Shown here one piece after another: positions 8,998-18,688 of a stretch of 64,000 nucleotides of DNA. A program made the translations under genes and the position numbers. The DNA is taken from assembly GCF_004834005.1 (NCBI RefSeq), contig NZ_STFF01000001.1:1363347-1427346 (forward strand), written 5' to 3'. The notes beneath the pieces were generated by a model that was given only the letters and a program-made list of their open reading frames with translations, made no database searches and was not told where the DNA came from. Source of the stretch: Niastella caeni. Its GTDB lineage: Bacteria > Bacteroidota > Bacteroidia > Chitinophagales > Chitinophagaceae. Every line of letters starts with the position of its first letter. Positions within the stretch are counted from its first letter, which is position 1.

Positions 8998-9939
8998 TTA
9001 ATATTTCACAAGAGCACTATCAATCTTTAGTGTTCGGTTCTCTTGTATATCGTAAACCTCCAGACCTTCTATCGTCTTTAATCGTTTATCTCCTGTAACC
9101 CGTTCTCCATTTATGACAGCTTCACGAATTTTAGATTTCACATACCCCTCATCAGCGGTAAGAGGTTTAAACTGCCCAAGTTTGTCATTTCTGATAAAAT
9201 AGGCATTATTTCCTTTGCTATTGCATCCGATAAAGCTATAGCCTTTTTCTTTGCCTAAAGTATACAGGGCTTTTAATGAAGCACCATAATACAATAAAGA
9301 CGAATGTTTTTCTGACCGTACAAAAGATGGGTCATAAGGAACAGTCCAGGAAGTATTACGTCCAAAAACACTATTGTATTCAACAATTACTATTATGGGA
9401 TTAATACAATCTATCGCTTTCCAAACCCAATAATCATTTCCATCAATGTCAACGCTCAAAATGCCTACTTCCGCATCAAATTCGGGTTTTTTCAATAAGC
9501 TATTGATATTTTCAGCAGTTATAAATGCCTGTTCAGCATACAGCTCACAAGCCCATGATATAACATCTCTTTTTGCGTATTGAATATTTTCAGGATCACC
9601 ATCTATGATCAGGCCTGTCCAGTTATTATTTATTAATAAAAAGCGGGTATTTGCTTCTGTGTAATTTTCGACACCAAACTCGATAAATGTTTTATTTGGA
9701 ATGTCGATTTTATTTATCAGATATTGAATTATACCATCATCACCCCATTGAGAAAATACCTGAAATTCAACTTCGGAAAGACTTGTTATAGATGATTTTT
9801 GTGCATTCAACGACGACTGGATCTGGCCAAGGTTAACCTTGCTGCTTTTCAGATCATTTGTCAATAAATTGTATATCTCCGGTATTTGACTAACGTCGTT
9901 ATTTCTTTGTCTTAGCTTCCGAAAAAATTTTTTCATCAT
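8998..9939 (-). CDS. Polysaccharide-locus protein, FkbM-like methyltransferase fold (tentative)
   Basis: 313 residues. The N-terminal ~60 are charged and may be coiled (KKFFRKLRQRNND). The core reads FIEFGVENYTEANTRFLL, then GLIIDGDPENI, then GILSVDIDGNDYWVWKAI and IVIVEYNSVFG. That order (glycine-poor motif I, acidic strand end, DIDG loop) resembles FkbM-type methyltransferases, where lKiDvEG precedes a final strand. The SAM motif is not canonical, so a non-catalytic or unrelated Rossmann protein is possible. It lies between the acyltransferase and the epimerase in the operon. Confidence 0.5.
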   Translation of the reverse strand: MMKKFFRKLRQRNNDVSQIPEIYNLLTNDLKSSKVNLGQIQSSLNAQKSSITSLSEVEFQVFSQWGDDGIIQYLINKIDIPNKTFIEFGVENYTEANTRFLLINNNWTGLIIDGDPENIQYAKRDVISWACELYAEQAFITAENINSLLKKPEFDAEVGILSVDIDGNDYWVWKAIDCINPIIVIVEYNSVFGRNTSWTVPYDPSFVRSEKHSSLLYYGASLKALYTLGKEKGYSFIGCNSKGNNAYFIRNDKLGQFKPLTADEGYVKSKIREAVINGERVTGDKRLKTIEGLEVYDIQENRTLKIDSALVKY

Positions 9940-9980
9940 TTATGACTATTTGAATACCCTAGTATCTTTTTTGATTTTCT

Positions 9981-11081
9981 TTATACTGCCGTCTTTAGTT
10001 CTGTTGGCCTGGTATAATCAAAATATCTCTTTAAATCATTGATTGGTTTTTCAAAGAGAAACCAGGATAAAGTCGATATCAAAACGGTTGTTAAAAAATA
10101 TATTATCGAATTGGTCAATAGTGAATGGTTTTCATCCCAGCCGATATAACTAAATAAATAAGGCATAAAATGGTGATAAACGTAAATGCCGTAACTTATT
10201 TTTCCCAGATAGGTAATGATTTTATTTTCCAGAATGTACTTGAAAACACCTTTGAATGAAGTAGTACTGGCAACTCCTATTAGCCAAAAACAAAAAATTG
10301 AATAGGTAAGTCTATAAAAAACACTGGAAAAAAAAGTATAAGTGGAACCCAAAAATGATACGGTGTAAAGGCCTACAGCAATAGCTAAAAAAAGAAAAAA
10401 TAAATATTTTCTTTTTAAAAGTTCCTGCAATTTCTCGGGTGAAAATATTTTATAAAAGGCAAGAATTGACCCTATACCGAAACAATCAAAACAACATGGA
10501 GTTAGTGAGTAAGAAGCCCATTCGTATTGCCTTAAGAAAAAGAACACAAAAACCTTACTTAAAAAAGCGAGACCAATAATTATATAAAACGATTTTAGGA
10601 TCAATCTTAAAGGAACGAATAGAATTACAAACGGAAATACAATATAAAACTGTTCTTCAACTGCTAATGACCAAAGATGGGTGAAGAAGCCACATTGACC
10701 GGAATTTATTGTACAAAGGATATTAGTAGTATAGGTAAAAAACCAGATAAAATGAGTTTCACTGGTTGGTATTTTTATTAATCTTCCGGCAAAGATGACA
10801 AAATAATATAATGGAAATATTCGTAGAAATCGCCTTATATAAAATTGTTTCAAAGCCAACGGCGTTGAAACTCCATTTTTCTTTACTTGCAAAAGAATTT
10901 GGGTTATCAAGAACCCGCTCAATACAAAAAAAAGGTTAACTCCAGCCGAGGCAAAAAAAGGATTAATATTTTTTAAATATGAAATATTAAGCCAATGCCC
11001 GCTCATTACACCGCCAACTGCAAAAAATCTAAGGCCATCTAATTGTAGAATGTAATTGCCGGTTACCGAATTTTCCTGCAT
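9981..11081 (-). CDS. Membrane acyltransferase family 3 (OafA/YrhL type)
   Basis: A 366-residue polytopic protein with about ten hydrophobic segments. The N-terminal family motifs are present: LDGLRFFAVGGVMSGHW with the conserved His, and GVNLFFVLSGFLIT. RRFLRIFPLYY is the conserved Arg segment after TM2/TM3, and LWSLAVEEQFY is the family Trp-Ser-Leu-x-x-Glu motif. These enzymes move acyl groups (often acetyl) to sugar hydroxyls at the inner membrane. It probably O-acylates the polymer. Acceptor position is unknown. Confidence 0.9.
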   Translation of the reverse strand: MQENSVTGNYILQLDGLRFFAVGGVMSGHWLNISYLKNINPFFASAGVNLFFVLSGFLITQILLQVKKNGVSTPLALKQFYIRRFLRIFPLYYFVIFAGRLIKIPTSETHFIWFFTYTTNILCTINSGQCGFFTHLWSLAVEEQFYIVFPFVILFVPLRLILKSFYIIIGLAFLSKVFVFFFLRQYEWASYSLTPCCFDCFGIGSILAFYKIFSPEKLQELLKRKYLFFLFLAIAVGLYTVSFLGSTYTFFSSVFYRLTYSIFCFWLIGVASTTSFKGVFKYILENKIITYLGKISYGIYVYHHFMPYLFSYIGWDENHSLLTNSIIYFLTTVLISTLSWFLFEKPINDLKRYFDYTRPTELKTAV

Positions 11082-11169
11082 TGTATTAAAGAATGAATAT
11101 TTTTTATTGTCGGGCTAACTTATTGTCACTTGTATATGAAGAATATGCAAATCACCATTTATTAAAGAG

Positions 11170-12036
11170 TCATTTTCGGCCTGATTTTTTTGCAATTCGT
11201 TTAACAAAGTTGATTCCTCGTCTGGCTAGTGTAGGAGACAGGGAGTTAGGTGGGTTCATAAAACGATCTTTTGCTAACATTAGCTGTTTTTGCAAGATTT
11301 TATTGTGAGCAAATCCTTCGATCATATAATTATATGCTTCAATTATATATTGCCTCATCCGCTCTCTTTCCTGTAGAGTCCATATACCATTTGAATGTAT
11401 TCTGTGCACACCCATTACTTTTGGCAGATACCAAAAATCACCATACTGGGCATTTAATAAATGCAGCGGCCAATCACCCATTTTTAGCTTACTATGCCAT
11501 TCAGGAAAATCGCCAAATAATTGGTTACGATATACTATTGAGCATGTGGGTATAACATTTTCAAAGCTGAGATCATTAAAAGAAATTGTTCTGGCTGTAG
11601 GGTAATTGCAATACAAAAAGGAGGCTGTATCATCATCTTCATACCGCTCTTCCGTATTGTGAAAACAACCAACATATTCAGGGTGCTTTTCAAGAATATC
11701 TACCTGGGTCTGCAGTTTGGTATCATCACACCAATAATCGTCCCCGTCGCAAAGCGCAACATATTTTGATACACACTCTTTCCATACCACTTTACTGTTA
11801 ACATATGGCCCTACATTCTTTTCATGAAAAAAAACCTTCAGCTTATCTGGATATGACCTGAGATATTTTTCAATGATAGGCCGGCTTGCATCAGTAGAAC
11901 AATCTTCACCGATAATTAATCTGTACTTAAAATCTGTCTTTTGTCTTAAGACACCCTCAATAGTTTGCGCTATAAATTTTTCATGGTTATACACGCACAT
12001 TGGAATATCAAGCAAATAACCTTCCTGATCTGTCAT
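11170..12036 (-). CDS. Glycosyltransferase family 2
   Basis: A 288-residue GT-A enzyme. It has the early MCVYNHEKFIAQTIEGVLRQ motif and the EDCSTDAS loop. The divalent-metal DxD region is CDGDDYWCD near residue 96, followed by KLQTQVDIL. These features define GT2 inverting transferases that use UDP- or dTDP-sugars. It is the only GT2 in the locus. The start overlaps the upstream methyltransferase stop by 4 nt. Confidence 0.88.
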   Translation of the reverse strand: MTDQEGYLLDIPMCVYNHEKFIAQTIEGVLRQKTDFKYRLIIGEDCSTDASRPIIEKYLRSYPDKLKVFFHEKNVGPYVNSKVVWKECVSKYVALCDGDDYWCDDTKLQTQVDILEKHPEYVGCFHNTEERYEDDDTASFLYCNYPTARTISFNDLSFENVIPTCSIVYRNQLFGDFPEWHSKLKMGDWPLHLLNAQYGDFWYLPKVMGVHRIHSNGIWTLQERERMRQYIIEAYNYMIEGFAHNKILQKQLMLAKDRFMNPPNSLSPTLARRGINFVKRIAKKSGRK

Positions 12037-12719
12037 ATTTTTTCACATGCAATAATGAAAAAATTAATTTGAACGCCCCAAAAATTATCCATGCATTTGC
12101 AAATTGCAATGTTTTTAAAATAAGGGGAGAACGTTTGCCTTATCTCCTCCTCATTTTCAAAGGTTCTGAATATATAACCGTTCCTTAAGTTATATATATC
12201 ATTCGTGATCAAAACATGGCCATCCTCAAGCTTAATACAATCCTTTAAAATAAAATTATCCGGAGCGGGTAATGAAGCAATAAAAGTACCGCCTGATTTT
12301 AGTACACGGTGAATCTCCCTGATATTGTCATTGAAGCTAGTGCCTTTATCTACATAGTAACATGAATGGCAGGCAAGTAAATAATCAAAATAACTGTTCT
12401 CAAATGGGATGCTGGCACTAACACCGCGTTTCAAAGTGGCCTCAATGCCAAGGGTATTAAGCTTTTCCCCGGCCATGTTGAGAATATCATCTGTGATCTC
12501 TACCCCATGAATATCAAAATTGCAGTTGTTCAGTAAAGGCATATTTCTGCAATCACCAAAACCCAGATCGAGCAATTTTGCATTGGGATATTTGGTTTTG
12601 TCCAAATTAAGATCAGGATATTTACCTAAAAAGGTTCTTATAACCCATTCAGTTGGATAAATATGTTGTGAGCTGACCTTTTTATGAAAATTGGTGTAGG
12701 TTTCTTGTACGTTTTCCAT
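12033..12719 (-). CDS. SAM-dependent class I methyltransferase
   Basis: A 228-residue methyltransferase. Motif I is KLLDLGFGDCRNMPLL near residue 48. LLACHSCYYVD and EIHRVLKSGGTFIASLPAP are the later Methyltransf_11 motifs. It sits between the beta-propeller protein and the GT2, overlapping the latter by 4 nt. It is likely a sugar O-methyltransferase of the polymer pathway; the substrate is unknown. Confidence 0.83.
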   Translation of the reverse strand: MENVQETYTNFHKKVSSQHIYPTEWVIRTFLGKYPDLNLDKTKYPNAKLLDLGFGDCRNMPLLNNCNFDIHGVEITDDILNMAGEKLNTLGIEATLKRGVSASIPFENSYFDYLLACHSCYYVDKGTSFNDNIREIHRVLKSGGTFIASLPAPDNFILKDCIKLEDGHVLITNDIYNLRNGYIFRTFENEEEIRQTFSPYFKNIAICKCMDNFWGVQINFFIIACEKI

Positions 12720-12724
12720 AAAAA

Positions 12725-13681
12725 TTATTTTTCTAATACTGCAACTCCAAATCCATTTTGGCCAAAATTGTTACCGCAGTAAAACATGTATATTTTACCA
12801 TTTAATTCAACTACATGGGGATAGCATACCATTTCAGCATCCCACCCCGCATCTGAAATAGTGAGATCACTCATTTCATCAGCACGGATCCAATCCACAT
12901 AGTTTTCGCCAAATGCGTAGCCAATTCTATATCCGTTTTCCTTATTGCGAAAATTCAATCCATGCCGGTAAGAAAAGAAAATGTGATTTTTATTGTCAAA
13001 ATTTATAAAGCTTGCGCTGGTTTGACATTCTTTGGGAACAATTGTAGGGATCACTTGTCTATTTTCTTCCGACCAATGAATTCCGTCGCTTGAGGTTGCA
13101 AACCGGGTTATATATACAGATTCATAATGGTCCTCGAGTAAATTCCATTCAGTTCCCGAATTGTACCACATAATAAAACTATCCTTACTTAATCGCTTTA
13201 CTCTTGGGCATGCCTGGAGATAAGGATCAGAGAAAGTAGCACCCATGATTGGCCCCTTTGCATACCGTTCAAATGTTTTACCATTATCCTTACTGATTGC
13301 CAATCCGTTTGACCATTTATACGGCACTGAATGCATACGAGTCCAGCCAACGTAGTATAGCCATATCTCGTTTCTGTCCTTCATATTTATAACCGATCCA
13401 GGCATAATTCCAAATTCATCAAAATCTCCAGGCCCGCCTAAATTCAATACAGGTTTTTCGGCAACTTCAATTAACTTGAAAGGCTCCTTCTTTTCAAAAT
13501 CCGCATATGCCGTATTACTTACGCAATTACCAAATTCGTCTCTTTGGGGTCTCGTAGTAAAATAAATTCTTAACCTGTCTTCTAATTCAAGAACATTAGG
13601 ATTTTGAGAGTAATGATGCATCCAATCTTTCTGATGCCTGGTAGGATCAAAGATCTGACCCAGCTTTCTCCATTTCAACAT
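12725..13681 (-). CDS. Five-bladed beta-propeller glycosidase-like protein
   Basis: 318 residues without signal peptide or membrane segment. Repeating blades with Asp/Glu-Trp-Tyr motifs are visible: NLGGPGDFDEFGIMPGSV, IWLYYVGWTRMHSVPY, SNGLAISKDNGKTFE and DAGWDAEMVCYPHVVEL. This resembles GH32/43/68/130-like propellers often found in capsule loci and annotated as glycosylases. A cytoplasmic location suggests a role on precursors, possibly phosphorolytic (GH130-like) or transferase-like. Function cannot be assigned from sequence. Confidence 0.6.
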   Translation of the reverse strand: MLKWRKLGQIFDPTRHQKDWMHHYSQNPNVLELEDRLRIYFTTRPQRDEFGNCVSNTAYADFEKKEPFKLIEVAEKPVLNLGGPGDFDEFGIMPGSVINMKDRNEIWLYYVGWTRMHSVPYKWSNGLAISKDNGKTFERYAKGPIMGATFSDPYLQACPRVKRLSKDSFIMWYNSGTEWNLLEDHYESVYITRFATSSDGIHWSEENRQVIPTIVPKECQTSASFINFDNKNHIFFSYRHGLNFRNKENGYRIGYAFGENYVDWIRADEMSDLTISDAGWDAEMVCYPHVVELNGKIYMFYCGNNFGQNGFGVAVLEK

Positions 13682-13694
13682 TCTTATTTAATTA

Positions 13695-14705
13695 TTATTT
13701 TTCCAATTGCTTTTTTGCTGCACTCACTACCACTTCTTCCAGCCATTCAGACATTCCTTTTCCTGATCTTTTACGTGCTTCGTGTGCGAGTTTTTTTGCC
13801 TCATCAGATATTCCTTCAAGGTTGCCATAATACCTCTTCCAATGCGTTCCGCCCCGCTCACTTGGAATTGGAATATGGTAATTGGCTTTAGGTTCACCAT
13901 CTCCTACAGTGAATTCAAGTAAAAAGAATGCTCCCATCATGATCCATTCTACCTTAACATTCCTTGCTTCTACAGGAAGTGATTTAAATGGCACTTCATA
14001 ACCGATAAGTGGGTTAGAATTGATCATAACTTTCCCAAACTCAGTATTACGCAACCACGGTCCAATTCCCTCATCACCTACTACTACCTTTCCGCCAGGC
14101 TTTACGACCCTGGCCAACTCCTTCAAACATCTTTCAACTTCTGAAAAAGTATTGATGCCTCCGAAATGCAGCGCTGCATCGAAATAATTATCCGGAAAGG
14201 AAAGATAGCTGGCATTTGCTATTGAATACTCAATTATATCTTCATGTTCTTTTAATCTTTCATGAGCTTTGGCAAGGAAAGCCGGTGATAACTCCTGAAA
14301 GTACAGCCTGGCGTTTTTGCTGAGCCTTTTTACAATATGAAGAGCACCGCGGCCATCTCCGCCACCTATTTCCAATACTTTGTTGTCTGACTGCAAGTTC
14401 AATCTATTAGTCATATCCTTACGCACTTCCTCTTCACTTGTATGGAAAGTTTGAAATGGGATGCTGGCAAATTTATCATACTCTTCCGCCAGTTTATTGT
14501 ACAGGTCTTTCGTTTGCTGATCGATATTGGCCAGTTCTTTGGGCCATGTAAAATCTGGCAAACTGTTCTCAATGGCGAACTCATGATTATTATCACACCG
14601 CAATTTGCCATTTATAACATTATCACCTTCTTCCTTAATGGAAATCAGTGATAATGAAGAAAGACAACAGGGACACCTATAAACATTGGCATCATTCCGT
14701 TTCAT
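13695..14705 (-). CDS. Methyltransferase with N-terminal zinc-binding domain
   Basis: 336 residues. The first ~45 form a Trm112-like zinc knuckle (CPCC near residue 12 and a further Cys/Asn-His at LRCDNNHEF). Residues ~110-230 are a class I methyltransferase with VLEIGGGDGRGALHIV (motif I) and ELARVVKPGGKVVVGDEG. A C-terminal ~100-residue extension follows. The stop shares its last base with the next gene's start at 14705, so translation is coupled. Probable modification of a sugar or carrier-bound intermediate. Confidence 0.82.
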   Translation of the reverse strand: MKRNDANVYRCPCCLSSLSLISIKEEGDNVINGKLRCDNNHEFAIENSLPDFTWPKELANIDQQTKDLYNKLAEEYDKFASIPFQTFHTSEEEVRKDMTNRLNLQSDNKVLEIGGGDGRGALHIVKRLSKNARLYFQELSPAFLAKAHERLKEHEDIIEYSIANASYLSFPDNYFDAALHFGGINTFSEVERCLKELARVVKPGGKVVVGDEGIGPWLRNTEFGKVMINSNPLIGYEVPFKSLPVEARNVKVEWIMMGAFFLLEFTVGDGEPKANYHIPIPSERGGTHWKRYYGNLEGISDEAKKLAHEARKRSGKGMSEWLEEVVVSAAKKQLEK

Positions 14706-15481
14706 TACTTTTTTGTTTTATTGAAAATAGATAAGAAGTTATATGTACAGCTATACCTGAAACCCAGGCTTTCTGCTGTTTTTAAGGACCCGTAATTTTC
14801 CTCAAAACAGTCCCAATTCGGTATAATACCGTTATCTAGTGAATACGCTACAAATTTGGCCACTACCAGCCTGGCCAATCCTTGTTTTTGATATGCAGGC
14901 AGGGTTGCTACATCAATCTCTGCTGCGTTATTGGCGACACAGGCTGCATAACAGATTGAAACAGGAATGCCGGCTTCGTTATTTACTACAAACCCAAATC
15001 CGTTATTTAAAAAATCCTGTTTTGATCTCCAAAATTTATCAGATAATGAAAGATTAAAAGCTGAAAGATCATCAAAATTTGAATTATCGATTTTCACTAC
15101 AGAAAATCCATGCGGCACTGCCACTTTTTGATCCGGCGGTTTTATATCCAGATATTTTAATTGAATCCTTTTTCTTACCCTTATATTGATCTTATCATTA
15201 TGCGCTTCACAAAAATCAATTAAATCGGCGGGCGTATCGTATATATGGAAATAAATAGGTAATTCACCTGACTGTAGAAAGAAGGACAATAAATCGGGAT
15301 AGTTGGCCCTATCACTAATTGTCAAATAAGAAAACGCAGCTTTATGAAAAACAAAATAAAATGTTTCCCTTTCATCACCAAAGATCCTTCCTTCCTGCAG
15401 ATTTGACACTACCGCATTAATTAAAGGAAACTTTGAAACGATATTGACAGGATGATCGCTGAACTTTATCTCCTTCAACAT
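14705..15481 (-). CDS. GNAT-family acetyltransferase
   Basis: 258 residues. The C-terminal half has the acetyl-CoA loop region LPAYQKQGLARLVVAKFVAYSL near 195-215, followed by WDCFEENYGSLKTAESLGF, a GNAT motif B. The N-terminal half is a divergent GNAT-like lobe. It overlaps its neighbours by single bases on both sides, so it belongs to the acyl-modification set with the LbH transferase, adenylation enzyme, SDR and carrier protein. It may N-acylate an amino sugar. Confidence 0.75.
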   Translation of the reverse strand: MLKEIKFSDHPVNIVSKFPLINAVVSNLQEGRIFGDERETFYFVFHKAAFSYLTISDRANYPDLLSFFLQSGELPIYFHIYDTPADLIDFCEAHNDKINIRVRKRIQLKYLDIKPPDQKVAVPHGFSVVKIDNSNFDDLSAFNLSLSDKFWRSKQDFLNNGFGFVVNNEAGIPVSICYAACVANNAAEIDVATLPAYQKQGLARLVVAKFVAYSLDNGIIPNWDCFEENYGSLKTAESLGFRYSCTYNFLSIFNKTKK

Positions 15482-16164
15482 TACAGAGATGAAAAGTTCG
15501 ACATTCTTAAAAACTGGTTACTGGTTAATCGCAATGGCTTTTGGGCCTCGGCTATAACTACCTTATCATCTTCCAGATTTTTTATAACAAGCGTATTCGC
15601 GCCTAAAAAACAATTTTTCCCAAGCGTTACACTATGCCCAACTGTAGCATTCACTGCTAAAAATGTATTGGCGCCAATATGTACATTACCAGAAATATTA
15701 CAGCAGGAAGTAAGCCAGCAATTATCTTCAATAACTGAATGATGTCCTACCATTGCCCCACTCCAAATGAATACATTATTTGCAATACGTACGCAGGGAT
15801 GAATTACAGCGGGAGGCATAATAAAACAATTCCAACCGGTTGTTACGTTTAATGGCAAATTAGCGCGCGGACTGATAATGGACGCCAGTGCATATCCTTT
15901 TTCCATTGCTTCCCTGCATTTCGTTTCACGTAACCGGTTCAGGTCGTGATAGCCTACTGCCACGAACATATCATACCGATCGGGTGGATAATTTTTTGCC
16001 ACCTCTTCGAAGGCTACTACCGGTAAATCCTGGAAAGTGGGTATAGTTCTATATTTTTCATCAACACAAAAACAAGCGATTGAAAACCCACATTCTTCTT
16101 TGGCATAATAATATACCACTTCTGCAATTTTACCGATCCCGAAAATAACCAGTTGCTTTTGCAT
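15481..16164 (-). CDS. NeuD/PglD-like hexapeptide acyltransferase
   Basis: 227 residues. The N-terminal ~80 form a Rossmann-like domain (VIFGIGKIAEVVYYYAKEE, as in NeuD/PglD). A left-handed beta-helix of hexapeptide repeats follows (ATVGHSVTLGKNCFLGANTLVIKN), with a His near 158 (GHHSVIEDN) in the position used for catalysis. These enzymes transfer acyl groups from CoA or a carrier to an amino or hydroxyl group of a nucleotide sugar. Its place beside the aminotransferase and carrier-protein genes suggests N-acylation of the amino sugar. Confidence 0.85.
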   Translation of the reverse strand: MQKQLVIFGIGKIAEVVYYYAKEECGFSIACFCVDEKYRTIPTFQDLPVVAFEEVAKNYPPDRYDMFVAVGYHDLNRLRETKCREAMEKGYALASIISPRANLPLNVTTGWNCFIMPPAVIHPCVRIANNVFIWSGAMVGHHSVIEDNCWLTSCCNISGNVHIGANTFLAVNATVGHSVTLGKNCFLGANTLVIKNLEDDKVVIAEAQKPLRLTSNQFLRMSNFSSL

Positions 16165-16165
16165 A

Positions 16166-17710
16166 TTAGAGATTTGACAGTTGTTTGCGATCTATTTTGC
16201 CATTAGCATTCTTGGGCAACACATCCAAAATGGTAATGTTGCGTGGTACCATATAAGGCGGTAATAGTTTTTTAATGTCAGCCATCAGGGTGGCGGTATC
16301 TTTATTCTTGTCTGCAAGGCTCACAAACGCTTTTATCTGGCCCAGTTCTGCACTGATCTTTTCATACACAACACCTATTTCATCTACGTAATCAAGTGTG
16401 CTGAAAGCGGCTTCAACTTCTTCCAGTTCTATTCGATAACCCATATGTTTGATCTGGTTATCGATACGGCCTCTAAAATAGAGATATCCATTGCTTCCTT
16501 TTTCAACCACATCGCCGGTTTTATACATCAACTGATTGTACTTGCTTTTCGGATTTTGTACAAACGACTTACTTGTTCTTTCAAAGTCATTGTAGTACCC
16601 GGCACCAACACAAGGCCCAATAAGGGCCAGTTCACCGAAATTTTCATTTTCTGCGTCAATCGGAATGATCTCATAACCGAAGTTAGGAGCAATATTTCCA
16701 AGCGGGGCCAGCTCATTCATATTATCAAAGTCAGCCGCATTGATTATGTAAGAAGAACAGATACATGTGCATTCAGTAGGACCATATACATTATATAAAG
16801 TTATACGGTCATTGAACATATCATATAACTGCTTCAGTTTATTTTTTGGAAATCCTTCACCGCCAAAGGAAATACGTTTTATAGAAGGGAAATCATTCTT
16901 ACTGAGTGCTTTTGTAGTAAGCAGGTATACCAATAAGGAGGGAACCGAAAACCAGATAGTACACGCCGATTGGTTTATGGCCTGTACCAGTTGCCGTGCA
17001 TTTTTCACCAGTTCATGTGATAAGGGCACAAGCGTTGCTCCATTATATAAAGATGTGTAAAAATCAAATACCGAATTGTCAAAGTAAATAGGGTTGGCAT
17101 TAGTAAATACATCTTCGGGCGTTACATCAAAAGTTTGTTTTCCCCATTGAATAAAATTCAGTACGTTATTATGGGTCATAACAGCACCTTTGGGAAAACC
17201 GGTTGATCCGGACGTAAACATGATATAAGCCGGCGTGCTTCCGTGTACAACGGAAGTTTCCTGAAAATTATCTTTGTTTAAAGCTGAGATCTTCGATTTA
17301 ATATCATCATGCTCTAAAACGAATACGGGTGTTTTTGAAAATGATTTCTTAAAAGCTCCAATCGTTTCGCTTTCCTCTCTATCGAAAAAAACAGCTTTAG
17401 GCAAACAGGTATTTAAGATCTTTTCAATACGCGCCCATGGACTCGAAACATCCAGGTTAGTATATATAATGCCTGTTTTTAAACAGGCCAGCATTAGCGA
17501 ATATGCAAATACAGATTTTTCATTAAATATAGCTACCACATCGCCTGCTGATAAGTTGTTCTGTATTAAAAATCGGGCAATTTGATTCGAAAGCTGATTT
17601 ATTTCAGCGTATGAATAACTAGCACCATCAGGATATCTTAATGCAGTTTTGCTTTGATGCTTTTCAGCTATATTATAGAATCCAAGGCCAAGATTGTATT
17701 GATAATGCAT
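16166..17710 (-). CDS. Stand-alone amino-acid/acyl adenylation enzyme (ANL superfamily)
   Basis: A 514-residue A-domain. Core motifs are present: IMFTSGSTGFPKGAVMTH near residue 165, NVYGPTECTC near 312, YKTGDVV near 395, and the C-terminal catalytic Lys in NGKIDRKQL near 505. It has no fused carrier or condensation domain, so it resembles DltA-like ligases that charge a separate carrier. The carrier is encoded two genes upstream. It should adenylate an acid and load it on the phosphopantetheine of that carrier. The substrate cannot be read safely from the pocket. Confidence 0.88.
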   Translation of the reverse strand: MHYQYNLGLGFYNIAEKHQSKTALRYPDGASYSYAEINQLSNQIARFLIQNNLSAGDVVAIFNEKSVFAYSLMLACLKTGIIYTNLDVSSPWARIEKILNTCLPKAVFFDREESETIGAFKKSFSKTPVFVLEHDDIKSKISALNKDNFQETSVVHGSTPAYIMFTSGSTGFPKGAVMTHNNVLNFIQWGKQTFDVTPEDVFTNANPIYFDNSVFDFYTSLYNGATLVPLSHELVKNARQLVQAINQSACTIWFSVPSLLVYLLTTKALSKNDFPSIKRISFGGEGFPKNKLKQLYDMFNDRITLYNVYGPTECTCICSSYIINAADFDNMNELAPLGNIAPNFGYEIIPIDAENENFGELALIGPCVGAGYYNDFERTSKSFVQNPKSKYNQLMYKTGDVVEKGSNGYLYFRGRIDNQIKHMGYRIELEEVEAAFSTLDYVDEIGVVYEKISAELGQIKAFVSLADKNKDTATLMADIKKLLPPYMVPRNITILDVLPKNANGKIDRKQLSNL

Positions 17711-17714
17711 ATGC

Positions 17715-18461
17715 TTAAATAGTCAGCCCACCATCCAAAGACAGTGTTTTTCCGTTAAAATAATCGTTTTCAATAATGAAAGTCATGGCAGAAAGTAATT
17801 CATCGAGCGCTCCCAACCGGCCCAGCGGAACGCTTTTTTGCCATTTCGCCAACATATTTTCGCTTAGGCTTTCACGGGTAGAAGGCGTTTCAAAAAAGCC
17901 TGGCGCAACAGAAACACACCTTATCTTAAACATGCCTAATTCCTTACTCCATGTTTTTGAGAGCGCTTCTACCGCCGCTTTTGAAGCAGCATACGCAGAT
18001 TGCCCCACATTTCCCTGTGCTGATATGGAACTAATATTAATGATCACACCTTTTTGCTTATGAAGTACCATTTGCTCAGCAACATTTGCAGTAACATAAA
18101 ATACTGCATTCAAATTCACATCAATCACCTTTTGCCAGTTGGTCAGATTATGCTTTTTATCACCCCGCGATAAAATGTTTATGAGTGGTTCACTATGTAT
18201 AATGCCTGCATTGTTTATGCACACATTTATGCCCCCATGTTTCTGAAATATTTCTTGTATGGTAGATTCAACTTCGGCAGGTTGCGTAATATCACAGGTG
18301 TATTTTATCAAACGTGGATGACTTTCCAGTTTTTTTAACAGGTCCTGATCCCGATCGATGACAACAACACTGGCAACCTTTTCAAGCAAACGAAGTGCTA
18401 TAAACTGGCCTATACCACGGCCTGCTCCAGTAATTAAAACCCGGGCGGTAGAAAGATCCAT
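17715..18461 (-). CDS. Short-chain dehydrogenase/reductase
   Basis: A 248-residue classical SDR. The cofactor motif is GAGRGIG (residues 11-17), with NNAGI, ISSIS for the catalytic Ser and YAASKAA for the Tyr-Lys pair. It is of FabG type, so it could reduce a carrier-bound 3-oxo acyl chain, or act on a sugar. It lies between the carrier protein and the adenylation enzyme and shares a base with the carrier gene stop, which favours a carrier-linked substrate. Confidence 0.85.
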   Translation of the reverse strand: MDLSTARVLITGAGRGIGQFIALRLLEKVASVVVIDRDQDLLKKLESHPRLIKYTCDITQPAEVESTIQEIFQKHGGINVCINNAGIIHSEPLINILSRGDKKHNLTNWQKVIDVNLNAVFYVTANVAEQMVLHKQKGVIINISSISAQGNVGQSAYAASKAAVEALSKTWSKELGMFKIRCVSVAPGFFETPSTRESLSENMLAKWQKSVPLGRLGALDELLSAMTFIIENDYFNGKTLSLDGGLTI

Positions 18462-18688
18462 TATAATTCTTTGCCTTTGGAAGTGATAACCTTTTTTATA
18501 TCTGCGATCTTTTGCATGGATGCGATCTCATCGCCAGTCACCTCTATCCCGTAAGCTTCCTCCAGTTTCGTAATAAAAAACATGTGCGAAAGAGAATCCC
18601 ACTCTCCGAAATCCATTAACAAGGTTTCATCAGTAAAGTCTGACTCATTCACGTTGAAAGATTCCTTTAAAACTTTAGCTAATTGCAT
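18461..18688 (-). CDS. Acyl/peptidyl carrier protein
   Basis: A 75-residue carrier protein. The phosphopantetheine Ser is in MDFGEWDSLSHMF. A longer frame opens at 18754, but it lies inside the upstream wbqC-like gene. The ATG at 18688 (MQLAKVLKESF) gives a standard ACP N-terminus and overlaps wbqC by 14 nt, so I chose it. It should be charged by the stand-alone adenylation enzyme and deliver the acyl group to the LbH or GNAT transferases. Confidence 0.88.
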   Translation of the reverse strand: MQLAKVLKESFNVNESDFTDETLLMDFGEWDSLSHMFFITKLEEAYGIEVTGDEIASMQKIADIKKVITSKGKEL